From contig JASANH010000623.1 of the NCBI GenBank assembly GCA_030248295.1, forward strand, positions 56,872-120,871: a stretch of DNA of 64,000 bases. Direction: 5' to 3'. Within the stretch, counting starts at the first letter, position 1. Each line of letters starts with the position of its first letter. This DNA comes from Mesodorylaimus sp. YZB2_4 (lineage: Eukaryota; Nematoda; Enoplea; Dorylaimida; Dorylaimidae). Shown here in pieces: positions 1 to 10,024 of this stretch. The notes beneath the pieces were generated by a model that worked only from the letters and a program-made list of their open reading frames with translations, had not been told where the DNA came from and did no database searches. A program made the position numbers and the translations under genes.

Positions 1-268
1 ATTCGAGCGGGAATTTTAAAACGCCTAAATAACTGGATTGTCCCAGCACTGCTATCGATACGACCTACACACTAATTACTAACACAAATTTTCGCAACCG
101 TGAGCCCTCTAGCGACAGACCCGTCCTTTACACAAAAACCAACCAATCCGTACTACAATAGCTGACATCATTCGACAAAAAACCAATCGATGATCGAGTC
201 CATCGAATCACAACCCACCCTATTAGCATATAAACTCACGTCTCAACAGAAAATCTCATTTATTCGGA

Positions 269-788
269 ATGTTCATGCTTCTGAGGATTATAGCGGATCT
301 AATGCCGTCACAATCATCAACGGCCACAATGGAATCGAACGAACAACTCAGAATGATCATTCGATATTGCATACAATTGAAATTCCGCGAACTCGGCCTC
401 CTTATCACATACGCTCCCACCAAGATCGAGTTCTGCGTACAATGGGCGAGCCAGGAAAACGAAGCGACCTACAATTTCAATTAAATACACAACATCATCA
501 ATCAATACGTGACATTTATCAATTAAATGCAAATCACATGGGAAAATACTCAGGAAAAAATTGTGAGCGTATGTTCTACTGTGTTTAAACGTGGACAGAT
601 CACGTACTGGCGCGCTATCGCCTTTTTTGTGTGTTTCAATTTCAATTCAATACTTAGCTGTCACCTTTTATCAGCGCGATATGTTCGATCACATTGATGC
701 TATAGAAGACTGGGTCTTGCACGCATCCTTAGCCTACGAGTTCGATTTGAACGGTTTGCTGTGCATGTACCCATTCGCCGTCAAAAAA
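269..788 (+). CDS. Putative Bcl-2 family-like protein (spliced, partial model)
   Basis: Exon 1 runs from ATG 269 (or internal ATG 329) to 436, where a GTACAA donor sits in phase 0. A TACTCAG acceptor ends at 553 and exon 2 continues in phase 0. Exon 1 carries an amphipathic BH4-like helix (SNEQLRMIIRYCIQLKFRELG). Exon 2 carries a BH1-like helix in which the family NWGRIVAFF pattern appears as TYWRAIAFF, preceded by a VFKRG turn. A downstream stretch near 680-760 (IDAIEDWVLHA) in another frame resembles the following helix. The family regulates apoptosis at mitochondrial membranes. I see no clear BH3 and no C-terminal anchor. The frame changes between BH1 and the last helix, so an unseen intron or an indel is needed. 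The call rests on short motifs and could be chance. Confidence 0.33.
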
Positions 789-790
789 TA

Positions 791-1090
791 AAACCTGTTG
801 CCTAGTTCTGTGTTGTTTACACACACACATACCTAACGAGTGCAAAACAGGACAAGATGACCTACTCGATAAAAAAATGCGCCTTTGGAAACACGAAAAC
901 CAGTCTAGAGACCTGGATACATCAGATCTAGCACCCAGCAAAACCATATAAAATAAAAAAAAACCAGTCTCAGAAGAGAGAAAGACCCTCAAAATCAATA
1001 GGCCTATCTGGAAAAAACTGGATTTTCCTCCCCGCATCCCTATAGAAATAAGTCTCATCAGTCTCGTCATCGAACGTTCATACAGAAGAG
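791..1090. other. No recognisable feature
   Basis: Intergenic stretch. It holds a short CA run near 820 and an A-rich run near 955, with no coding signal I can support on either strand. Confidence 0.5.
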
Positions 1091-1100
1091 TTGCCTATCT

Positions 1101-1952
1101 TTGAAATGTTTGTTTTTCTTTGCACCCTGCTTTTTTTTCACAAATTTTCAATCAATCCAACCGTATTGCGACTGCATTGGACCGACATCCATCTATTGCA
1201 ACAACCACCAACTCGACACTGGATTACTAACTATCCTTCCATGCGCCAGTCACACCAGCACACTTATTCTGCCTCAAATCGACACACTCAACTGCAACAA
1301 TGCCGACATCAAATCCAAGCTACCCCTAATCAGGAAACTAATAACCCCAAGATGCTTCGATTTCTATACTCGCTCTCTTTCTCATATAGAATGCACTGGA
1401 TCAGCCAACAACTGCGACTGCATCTGCCCAATATCGTAAGTTACTTTATCTAATATCGTAAGTTACTTTATCCAATATCGTAAGTTACTTTATCCAATAT
1501 CGTAAGTTACTTTATCCAATATTGTAAGTTACTTTATCCAATATCGTAAGTTACTTTATCCATACCCAATATCGTAAGTTACTTTATCCAATATCGTAAG
1601 TTACTTTATCCAATATCGTAAGTTACTTTATCCAATATCGTAATACACAACTATCCTCACTAATAACTCACGATACTACCAGGCCTAAATATATCGCGTA
1701 AGTCGCTCTTTCAAATTGAAAAAATTCAAATTGAAGGACTGCTATAGTAGTTTCAGATTTTTGATAGTCACGCCGTTTGCCATCGTTATGATCATAACTG
1801 TTGTCCTCGTGATGCGACTTAAACGCAGGTACTATTCTTTAAATACGACAGTACAAAAAGAAATGACTAAAAGTCCCAAACTTTCTAGACGTCAGACCCC
1901 TCGATCAACCCTTTTGCAGGAGCATACCAATGATATTGGTTCGTCGAATTGA
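1101..1952 (+). CDS. Small secreted-then-anchored type I membrane protein, two exons
   Basis: Exon 1 is 1101-1435 and exon 2 is 1757-1952, about 176 residues. The N-terminus is hydrophobic and Phe-rich like a signal peptide. The ectodomain is Cys-rich: it starts with a CDC motif and a short L/I-rich stretch and ends with CDCICPI. Exon 1 ends in phase 2 at a perfect GTAAGT donor. The TTTCAG acceptor at 1751-1756 resumes in phase 2, straight into a single transmembrane helix (about 20 residues rich in I, V, F) followed by a basic RLKRRYY stop-transfer and a roughly 50-residue cytoplasmic tail. The phase match across a 321-bp intron supports the model. Layout and Cys spacing recall the minus-strand gene at 40.1-41.4 kb, and both vaguely recall an LRR N-cap. 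Function is unknown. Confidence 0.6.
1429..1645 (+). repeat. 22-bp tandem array carrying GTAAGT splice donors
   Basis: Nine full units of about 22 bp (core GTAAGTTACTTTATCC) plus a truncated tenth, with one short spacer near 1561. The array begins exactly at the 5' splice site of the membrane-protein gene, so each unit repeats a consensus GTAAGT donor context (AATATC|GTAAGT). Confidence 0.9.
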
Positions 1953-2586
1953 ATTGAATTTAGCAATGAGTGAAGCAACAAATTTTTAAAAACAAACATT
2001 TGATTTAAGTTTTTCAATCTTTTTTTAGTGTCATAACACTACCCAGCTCCTACGAGCCAGTGGGCAACATTACAATGATGAACACGGAGACCATGAATTT
2101 AATAATCGAGACCCCTGTTAAAAATATACGTCTTTTGTGTTATACACGCGTTCAATGCTCTGTCCAACTTGGTGTTTTTATTATATTGCAACCAAACTGA
2201 CTTACCTATTAGTTAACACCTCTAGCCAAATCTTGCATTTCGATATTGCCGTCGTCTACCCGGTTGCCATCCAACGCCTGGCGCCATCTTCTCCAAAAAA
2301 TGTAAGAGGCAATGATGGGCGGGACGACTGCAGAGCAACGTAATGAGTGCTCCACAGACAGCAATGGCTCTAAAAAACGAAGATAGTTCTGTAACTTAAA
2401 ATTGTACAATATCATTTTACGCGGCAACCTACATGAAATGGTTCATAGCGACGGAAAAGCAAGTTTTAGCAGCTCTGAAAAAGAAAGGAAAATTATGTTA
2501 CCACTCGAATTAGGTTGACCAGATAAAGGAACTCACTGCAATTCGGCCGTCTTTTGGTACGAGACACAATCTTCTCGAGCAATAAT
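1953..2586. other. Intergenic, no recognised feature
   Basis: Probably 3' UTR and intergenic sequence of the preceding gene. Short open stretches on both strands lack recognisable domains. Confidence 0.4.
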
Positions 2587-2612
2587 GGCTTTCAAAAGCG
2601 AGCTACGATTAG

Positions 2613-3381
2613 ATGCCGATGAAAATAAGGAAACACGTGATGCTAGGGAAACTCTCACCTTGTACTCCAATCGATAGCACGACTATCCAACGCAAACTTG
2701 AAACAGCGATGAATTTGCGCAAAACCGCTTTCGTTTACAGAAAACCGCTAAAAAACGTGCCGCTGCTATTGTCCGTACTAAAAAATGTGCGAAAACCACC
2801 AGGCCTGAAAACTCAAAGAAACTCGAAACCTCGAGTTAAGCCATCGAAGCTGGCGAAAGAGAGTGCTAGAGAAGCCAAGACAGCTTACGGCCAGTTTGAC
2901 ACCCACATTGACGACCCGGACGACGAGAAGGTCATATTGAAGGCTGGTGGGAAAAAGAAGTTTGTCAAGCAGCTGATGATCATGCCAGCCATACCTGACG
3001 GCAATTTTCGAGTCGACTCTGAGCCTTTACCTGGTATGTTTAGCCCTTCTTCATCCTTTTTAGTTGAAAAAGCTCCATTTAGGCGTGTACGCGTTCCCTG
3101 CTTTGAAAAAAGTCCTAGGGAACAATGGTGGTGCTACAGTTCCTGCTGTCGCGATTGAGTGTTTAGCATACCAGAAAGACGCGGGAACGGGGTTTCTTCA
3201 TCTTGACGAAGAAAGCAAGGCGTTGGTGAAAGAGCCAGGAAGCTGGATAACGTCAAAATTTGAGAAGGACGAGATTTTGCTGCTCATTCCTGCGCTAGCG
3301 TTCTGGGGCCATCAGAATGGTGTTTCGAGAACGAAAATCGTCCAGGCGATCGATGACTATTTTGAACAAAAGATGAAATAG
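2613..3381 (+). CDS. Hypothetical Lys/Arg-rich proteins within Polinton
   Basis: Two overlapping open frames, 2613-3158 and 3064-3381. The first is very basic (Lys, Arg, Pro) then acidic (HIDDPDDE). The second reads like a folded protein, with Ala-rich and aromatic segments and a terminal helix. A 30-bp stretch, GTATGT (from 3034) to TTTTTAG (to 3063), lies at the frame switch and looks like a minimal intron, but the joint does not keep frame as read. Position ahead of the integrase suggests a Polinton gene. I do not recognise a family. Confidence 0.3.
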
Positions 3382-3582
3382 TGAATGCGTGAGTAGTGCC
3401 TATGAGTGAGCTTCATACGCGTCTGGCTTATGCTCACGAGTTTGGGGACAATAAAACTTGTTGATACAGTGTTCCAGCTGATGCCCTAGACTCTGCTGGT
3501 GATACCAAATATCTTACAAATCAAACTAGCTCATTTTCATCTTCCTAGCTCTGATACAGGTCATACGGATGGATATCATTTC

Positions 3583-4345
3583 TTACTTGAGCTATTATAT
3601 TCGGACGCAGCCGGGGATGCTGGACTCGCACGCGCTGATGAGCTATATCGACTGGCTAAAAAAGATGGCTTCAAAGTGACGAGAAAGATGATCAAGGACT
3701 TCCTGAGCACCAAGTCCTCCCACACCAAATTTAGACCCATCAGGAAACGTAACTTCAGCCGTAATGAGCTATAAGCTGTAAAGGCCGAAAGCTTACATGA
3801 GAAGTGGTTGATGGATTCTGCTGTCATTTCCAAGGATATCAAAAGCGGTCAGAATAAATTTATTATTGTGGCGGTGGATGCCCTCAGCAGGTGAGCGTCG
3901 ATTGTGCTAGTGCCACACAATTTCTTTTCTAAAGTAAGTCTGTCTTTTCAGACAGATATCCGCCCGTCTCGTCAGTTCCCTGGAGCAAAAAACGTGAGAC
4001 AGGCTTTTCGAAATATCGTCAATCAGGCGGGTCTCCCTCCCGCCATCGTAGTGACTAACGCAGGTCGGTGTGTAGCTTTTTCCTAGCCGTCTCCACTCCC
4101 CCCACCCTTAGTTAACTTCTAGGCCCGGATTACGAGGACGCCACTTTTCTACAGACTATGAAGAAAAATAAAAGTTTTAAGCAAAAACCAAGCGCTAGGA
4201 ACCCCCTCAATCCTTGCAAGGCCGCGTTGGCCGGAAACGCCTGAAACGTTGGTATTAAACGCGCGATGACGCGGCTTTATCGAGTTTTCAAAGGGCGAAA
4301 TTCGAAGAAGCTCACGCAAAAGTTGCTCGACGGGGTGATAAAAGG
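3583..4345 (+). pseudogene. Polinton-type integrase (rve fold), broken
   Basis: The N-terminal part has the arrangement typical of Polinton integrases: a Tyr-rich start, a DELYRLAKKDG helix, a KVTRKMIKDFL helix, then KFRPIRKRNF before the catalytic core. The core begins with WLMDS, where the first catalytic Asp is expected, followed by a VAVDALSR strand. An intron with GTGAGC donor (3891) and TTTTCAG acceptor (to 3951) fits. Downstream are VRQAFRNIVNQAG and VVTNAG, the region of the second catalytic residue (usually TDNG, here degraded), then a late helix near 4265. Breaks: an in-frame TAA at 3772-3774, a frame change at the A6 run near 3990, and more stops beyond 4080. The enzyme inserts the element into the genome. 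Confidence 0.6.
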
Positions 4346-4660
4346 CCTAAATTCCGTTTGAATGAGGTCACTTTTCCATTGGCCATACAATCGGGTCGAT
4401 TGGAGAAAATAGATCGAGGCCAGCCGATCCGCTCGTTGCCCTACGGGTAAGGATGGCCGTTTCAGTGAGAAGTTTCACGCAGACACTCGGCAGTACAGTC
4501 TGGGCTCGTGAAGCGGCCATCTCTTTAAGACGAAAAAAAACAATAAGCGACCCTCTTTTACTTTGGTCCCCCAACTCTTCCAGTTGCTTGTTGTCCCGCA
4601 TCATTTCCGTTAGCCGTACTCTTTGGCGCTCGTTGCAGACATTTTCGCACGGCGTGGCAG
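4343..4660. other. Decayed element sequence
   Basis: Interrupted short frames only, probably the decayed end of the integrase gene and its downstream spacer. Confidence 0.35.
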
Positions 4661-4661
4661 A

Positions 4662-4741
4662 CCATCAAGCAATTGCGCTGACAGGGTTTCGAACTCCGCC
4701 CTTTGTGCCCAAAAACTGGCGCTCTACCGACTGAGTAAACG
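4662..4741 (-). repeat. tRNA-like SINE or tRNA pseudogene
   Basis: Read on the minus strand, this has an A-box-like TACTCAGTCGGTAGAGC and a B-box-like GAGTTCGAAACCC at tRNA-like spacing. The anticodon stem pairs poorly and there is no clean acceptor stem, so a functional tRNA is unlikely. A tRNA-derived SINE head or tRNA pseudogene fits better. Confidence 0.5.
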
Positions 4742-5361
4742 GCCAGACAAAGTACAAGTTTTTGTGTCGACCATATTGGTGGCGTATAGTTATGCAATAC
4801 AAAATGGACGCGCGTGCAGGAGCCTTGTACACTAACGGCCCTCAATTGCTGCGTCGAGCGCTGCTTCGGCCCTAATGGGCTTTGCCCTCCCCCCCCCCCC
4901 CCCTAGACCCCCCGAGCCTGAATGGATTCATCACTATCTGGAGGGCGTGCTTGGGGTGGTCTGAACCTCCCTTCCCCTTAAGCGTAAGCCTCGCTCCGAA
5001 GAAACAGAATACTTGGCCAGCTTCTTTTTTTCATGATTTTTGAAGCCCTTTTTAGACTAAGTCTAAGGCTAAAGTTAAGTCCAAATAGCCCTGTGCAAAA
5101 ACTCCTTGTTTTACTAAAAACTCCCTGCAAATTGTTTTACGACGCTGTCGTCGTCTTCGCCCATCGCTCTCGTTGCAGTCACAACAGAGGACAGCACGGC
5201 TGTCCGAATATGAATCTAAATCTCATTTTTTATGTCACAGCCAACAGAATGACTGCGTGTGCGTGCGCACGCGCACGCGTATGGAGACCAAAGTAAAAAA
5301 GTGCCCGATAACCAATCTCGCCAGTTTCGCGCCTTTTAAGCAGCCTTTTTTCGCAAGTCGG
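4742..5361. other. No gene recognised; poly-C run
   Basis: Contains a long C run at about 4890-4903 and a GC alternation near 5262-5278 (GCGTGCGCACGCGCACGCGT). No coding signal. Confidence 0.45.
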
Positions 5362-5640
5362 GGATTTAGTCACGCGCTCGCTCATGAGATATAGCGTCAT
5401 CGCGATAGCTTATCATATGTCCCCGACTTCTCATATGACAAACCAAAATGTTCATTGTATACATCATTGCATTTGCCCATCCTCCTTTCGTATGCACACT
5501 GTAGTCAGAGATCTAGTCACGCGCTCGCTTATCAGATCCCGTGTTACTGTGATAGCTTATCGTATGTTGCAGACTGCTCACATGACAAATCAAGAATGCT
5601 CATTGTCACCATCACACGGAATTTGCTCATCATCTTCCCA
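5362..5640. repeat. Two diverged direct copies of a ~145-bp unit
   Basis: Copy 1 starts near 5366 and copy 2 near 5511. Both begin with TTAGTCACGCGCTCGCT or CTAGTCACGCGCTCGCT, and share GATAGCTTATC, CATATGACAAA or CACATGACAAA, and a following TTGCCCATC or TTGCTCATC. Confidence 0.7.
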
Positions 5641-5831
5641 TAAAAAGGCGACTCGTGCAGGCACATCTCATTGTACTAGCTGCGATAGAAGAGAATAAGA
5701 ATGACTGGATCGACGACTCTCTCCATTGGGCCAATGTTCGCGTAAGTAGCACATAGTCTGATGTACAGTGCTTAGTATGGACGAAATGTTTTTTTAGCGG
5801 TAAAACCAGTGAGCCATTAAAAAGATACAAT

Positions 5832-6492
5832 ATGCATCGAATCGCCAGAAAGCAATGCCTCCTCGTTAAGCATACTAGCGACACGAGGTACACGAGAGAG
5901 GGCGAAGTGGTGACGCACTCAGCTCAGGTGGCGACTGCCCATCTGGAAACAGAAACTCTGAGCAAGAGAATGGCAGATCTCGGGCGATTCGAAGTGGTCA
6001 GCATAGATGAAGGTACCTGCCCCGTTAGGGAAGGAGAAGGTTGTCAAGCTGAAGGCGGTGTGTCAGATGTGCGGGAAAACCTCGTTCCAATTTATTTCGA
6101 AAACTTTTTTCAAAATTTTTTAAGGCCCTGCTGGTCGCAGAATCGGAATCATCCCCCCACCGGCCAACAATCAGCCCTCGGTGCCTTTCCTCTATGGTCA
6201 AGTTCCATCGGCGAACGAGAATCGATCTACGTGGGTGGATTTTAAAAATCCTTTTTTTCCCTGTGCCGCCTGGACGAAATCATCCTATCCGTTGGAGATT
6301 ACGCCAGCTCAAGTTCCAATCATACAACTGCATTCATTGGTGATACCGCCACCGACCCCAGCAAATCGTTCACCAAATCCTTATTTTGTAGGAGGTCCTC
6401 GGAATCTTCTAGCTCCTCGAATGGTCGAAGTCGAGGACAAGTCTCGCTTTCCCGGTGAGAATAGCACTCACTGGAACAAATGCTTTCACTAA
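5832..6492 (+). CDS. Hypothetical ORFs inside the Polinton relic
   Basis: Open frames 5832-6245 and 6181-6492 overlap in different frames. The first includes a charged helical segment (AHLETETLSKRMADLG). The second is Pro-rich with aromatic residues (WVDFKNPFFPCAAW). They lie between integrase and polymerase on the same strand, so they may be exons of a Polinton gene, perhaps upstream polymerase exons, but I recognise no motif. Introns are likely, given those in the polymerase gene. Confidence 0.25.
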
Positions 6493-7119
6493 ACAGTAAG
6501 AAAGATTTCTGCGCTCTTTACGGACTCGCTGGGGCAATCCTCCGAAATAAGCCTAAAGTCTAAAATCCTACTGATCTTATCTGAACAGTCAAAATTTAAT
6601 ACCTTACATGGAAGGACTTTCTTCAGACCCTAGGCATGAGTCTGACCATGCCCCATCTTCAGGTCTGGGCCCCGCAATTCTAACCGAATGCTCCTGTTAT
6701 TGAATTCCGGCTTAAAATTTTACAAATTTTCTTTGTATGTAATTTCAGTTACGTTTCGCGTTTTTCTAGCTGGTCTTATCGATCGAAATAAGCTGTATAG
6801 ATATCGATCTCGCTATGTTTGGTACTCTTTCAGTTCTGTGCATAGATGTCCAAATACAGTGCTATGTACTTCGCAGTCTTGATTTTATGATCAGTCTCTC
6901 TCTCTCTCTCCTTAGCGGACATGAGCGGCGTCTGAGACTCGCATATCTTCTGAATCTCGTCTTGGAATCTCGCCTCCTAAATCTCGTCTTTTCAGGACTT
7001 GCCAAATCAGGAATGAGCGTGAGTATGGGTCTGTACACACGAACAATATTTTAAGAGAAAGCCTCCTGCCCCTAGCAACTTGAATAACCAAATATGTCAC
7101 CGTTCTTCATGCTCCCAAT

Positions 7120-8033
7120 AAAATGTTGACGAGTCCGAACCTGAGCGTGGAGGACGTGCACGTTATTACCGAAGACATGGCGATGGTCGGTTACAAAAAA
7201 AGTAAAGAAAGGACCCAAAAGACTATGTGACAATTATAAGCCAAGTATGTCTTTACTATATTGGTCACATTCACATAGCCAGAAATCGGATTTTTACGCT
7301 TGGTCCTACAATACTGCCTGGTTTTCAGATATGGAGCTACGGACGAATAGCCCTATTTCACGCGCTAAAGGCTGCCCGCGAGTCTGGTGCCATGATATTG
7401 TACTGCGACACCGACAGGTGATCCCGGCGAGTTGTTCGCCAAAATCATCGCTTCTATCAAACACTTTTATTTTCAGCGTAATCGTGGCATTCCCGGAGGA
7501 CAGGCCTATGCCGTTCCCGACTGGAAACATACTCGGCCAGGTTGGTCATGCGAACTCTTCTGTATTAGTGTCTGACTAAAGTGACCTAGTCTCGTTTATT
7601 TGCACCTTTCAAACGAGACGATCGAAAAATATGGTCGGGGCGCATGTATCGACCAGTTTTGGTGCAATGGAGTATGTGGCCCTACACAATCAGCCTATGC
7701 CTTATTTTATTCCAAAGTTTTTCAATACATTAGGCAAAATCTTATGCCCTCTATGTAGCAAAGCCAGACGGCAGCATGGACGTCATTTTCAAAATGAAAG
7801 GGTTCCGTTTGAACAGCCAGATCGTGGATATTCTCACACCACCCGTGCTCGACTTGCTGGTTCGGGGCGAATACCAAGAAAAGATCACCATCCAATATCG
7901 CAATGAAATCATTCGAAACAAGAGGGCCACCACGATAAAGCAGCGACTGGTGACAAAAACGTTGAGCTTCCGCAATGATAAACGATACATTGACTGGGAC
8001 ACGTTCATTTTGTACCCATACAGCTATAACTAA
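7120..8033 (+). CDS. Polinton protein-primed DNA polymerase B, C-terminal part, spliced
   Basis: The palm-domain metal-binding motif YCDTD lies at 7399-7415, and splicing of a 59-bp intron (7418-7476, GTGATC...TTTTCAG) supplies the Ser that completes the family DTDS motif. The next exon (7477-7540) ends with the conserved PTGN...LG segment. An exon near 7590/7618-7671, a 62-bp intron (7672-7733, GTATGT...CATTAG) and the last exon (7734-8033) give the KMKGFRLN segment and the basic C-terminus typical of Polinton polymerases. An upstream piece (VHVITEDM, about 7145-7170) also fits. The last exons keep frame, so this part looks less damaged than the integrase. Exons N-terminal to about 7.1 kb are not resolved. 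It replicates the element by protein priming. Confidence 0.65.
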
Positions 8034-8296
8034 ATTTTTTTATTATAAGCTTCCATAGGTATGACCTTGAAGCAATAGGTTACTACGAAATTTTGTAGGT
8101 GGTGCCGTGCTCACTTATTAAGGAAACATATCTCTTTAGTTTTAATTTCTTGTGAAACTACAGCTAGAGTCAGGTCTCCCAAAATGAGTCTCCTGGTCAG
8201 CACGGCTTAGATTATAGGGAGGACCGAACACAACCCCGGGCAGTTTTGAAATCATTGGTAGTATTAGTCTAGTGCTTTCTACAGCTAAGTCAATCA
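8034..8296. other. No recognised feature
   Basis: Downstream of the polymerase gene. AT-rich start, no coding signal or recognisable terminal repeat. Confidence 0.4.
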
Positions 8297-8632
8297 ACTC
8301 TGTGCATAAGGGCGCGGTCTATGAACCACGTGGCTTCGTTTCTCAATGCCTAGCCCTCATCGGCGGGCCGAGCATTGACGGTTCCAAGGCAGGGCCTGGT
8401 CGCGAATGAGGCAAGTCAGGGCCAGGTGCTGAATGCGGCAAAGTCAGGAATCACTGTCGAACTCGTCAGGGCAGCAAAGTCAGGGTCAGGGCCGGCTCCC
8501 TCTAGGAATAACAGTCGGGCTCGTCAGGGCAGCAAATCAGGGTCAGGGATCCCTCTGGACCGTGCAGTCCCTGTGCTTAAGGGCGCGCTCTATTAAACAC
8601 GTGGCCTCGTGTCTCAATGCATAGCCCTGACT
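8297..8632. repeat. Direct repeats flanking a GTCAGGGC-rich minisatellite
   Basis: A unit of about 65 bp (GTGCATAAGGGCGCGGTCTA ... CTCAATGCCTAGCCCT) at about 8303-8359 recurs at about 8573-8630 with a few changes. Between them are 4 to 5 imperfect units built on GCAAAGTCAGGG / CTCGTCAGGGCAGCAAA. Confidence 0.7.
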
Positions 8633-9060
8633 ACTGTTGCCGTCAACCATCAGTGCTGGAGTGCCTGTCAAGCTCAGTATCTTCTAGATAGAGCAGAAGA
8701 TATAGAGCCCAAAGGTAAGTCAACCCAACCCACAGCCAGTAGGTCTCCAGTGGTGGCCTCATCCACAACCACTGACGCGCAAGCTATCTGTACTCGTGGA
8801 CACGGACTACAGGTTCAACCCAACTTGGGCCATAAGATACCAACCTGAACTTTGGGCGTAGGTGACAACGTTCCTGATCGAGATTGCCAGTTTGTATCTG
8901 GCAGACTGGTCTCCCTGAACCTCCAACAAGTCTTTTGCATATTTCTCTCCTAACAGGCCAACCTCTTATTTACGTGTATTTTTCCCTGTCCAACCCTTGA
9001 TTGTTTCTACTGGTGCGGGACGCTCGTTGCTTGCATTGCGGTTGGTGACTTTTCGTTTTT
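8633..9060. other. No recognised feature
   Basis: No recognisable gene. Short open frames only. Confidence 0.4.
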
Positions 9061-9175
9061 ATTGTCGGTTTTTTGTAGACGTTTTTCGATTAGATAAGTC
9101 GGGATTTTCGTACATTTTTCGTTTTGATAAGCCGGTTTATTGAGGACGTTTTCCGACTGGACAAGTCTGTACTCA
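9061..9175. repeat. Imperfect tandem ~40-bp repeat
   Basis: Units built on GACGTTTTTCGATTAGATAA / GACGTTTTCCGACTGGACAA, each followed by GTCGG or GTCTG, about 2.5 copies upstream of the 9215 ORF. Confidence 0.4.
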
Positions 9176-9214
9176 ACTATTGCTCCTTGCGACGAAATCT
9201 TTCTAAACTGGGAA

Positions 9215-9655
9215 ATGGATGCTTGCGACTTTGAGATTATGCACCAAGTCGCAAAAGCTGACCGCTTGTTTGACGCATCCTTCGCTGGTAATCTTGAGGA
9301 TCTTTCGACCATCGCACTGCCAGACACTCCCTTGCCTGAGAGTGAGTGCACGTCGACTGTGCCCACCAGACAGCAGTCGTGCATTACCTATGTGTCAGGC
9401 TCATCGTCAGTTGACGAGCGAGAGCGCTCCCTTGTCATCAACGATGGCGTTAAATCGACTCGATTGACTCTCCATGACGTCGAATCCATGAAATCGAAAA
9501 TGTTGCGGGTCCTGCGCCATCCAAGTGTGTATTGCTCGCACCTGGTCTCTGACGTCGGCGGCCAGGCAGCAACCACCTTGCTTATGTACTTAATCGATTA
9601 TGATAGTAATGAAATTTGCTCCTTGCAGGCTGGGGCAGAGCCATGCGGTCGCTGA
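9215..9655 (+). CDS. Hypothetical protein, 146 residues
   Basis: The frame is open from upstream (9140) but the first ATG is 9215. The protein is acidic in its first half, with a Ser/Thr/Pro-rich middle (LPDTPLPESECTSTVPT), then a helical segment (LTLHDVESMKSKMLRVLRH) and a C-terminal GGQAATTLLMYLIDYD helix. I recognise no family. The last codons lie 5 bp from the left end of the Harbinger element, so the true 3' end may have been displaced by that insertion. A TTGCAG acceptor-like site sits at 9624-9629 within the C-terminal codons, so an exon structure is possible. Confidence 0.35.
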   Translation: MDACDFEIMHQVAKADRLFDASFAGNLEDLSTIALPDTPLPESECTSTVPTRQQSCITYVSGSSSVDERERSLVINDGVKSTRLTLHDVESMKSKMLRVLRHPSVYCSHLVSDVGGQAATTLLMYLIDYDSNEICSLQAGAEPCGR

Positions 9656-10024
9656 CTCAAGGCCCATTCAGACTTTGGTGTGTTTGTGTGATTGTGGAAG
9701 TGTGATTGTGGAAGTGCGAGAAGTCCATTCAAACTCCAGGTGTGTTTGTGTTTGTGTGGTGGGTTTCTAGGAGAGTTGTGGTTGTGGAAGTGTGAAAGAT
9801 GAAAGTCACTTGATGTGCGCGTTGGCCGCTTGTTCTCTGCAGACTTCGCTCTTTTTTGTCGATCCGATCTCGTCAAAATTCGATTTTCGATCAAATGAAA
9901 TTGAATTCTTTTTAGAACTTTTATTCGAAATCAAATATTTGAGTCCCTCGCGGAGCGAATTATCAATTTTATTGAATTTAAACGTCAGTTTGAAACGAAA
10001 AAGGGGCGAAAATATTTCCTTCTC

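Larger units (their letters stand above)
2587..8033 (+). mobile_element. Polinton/Maverick DNA element relic, internal part
   Basis: This stretch encodes, all on the plus strand, unknown ORFs (2.6-3.4 kb), a Polinton-type integrase (3.58-4.35 kb), unknown ORFs (5.8-6.5 kb) and the C-terminal part of a protein-primed family B DNA polymerase (7.1-8.03 kb). Integrase plus pPolB is diagnostic of Polintons. I did not find the terminal inverted repeats or capsid genes here. The packaging ATPase and its companion ORF lie at 38.6-39.9 kb on the same strand and could be from another copy. Boundaries are therefore those of the recognised genes only. Confidence 0.65.

Noticed and set aside
1429..1645. 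Satellite or centromeric DNA
   Set aside because: The array is only about 215 bp and begins exactly at a splice donor between two phase-matched exons.
4662..4741. Functional tRNA gene
   Set aside because: A and B boxes are present but the anticodon and acceptor arms do not pair properly.
4888..4904. Long C run as a regulatory element
   Set aside because: Simple homopolymer, one of several C/G runs in the window, with no associated gene.
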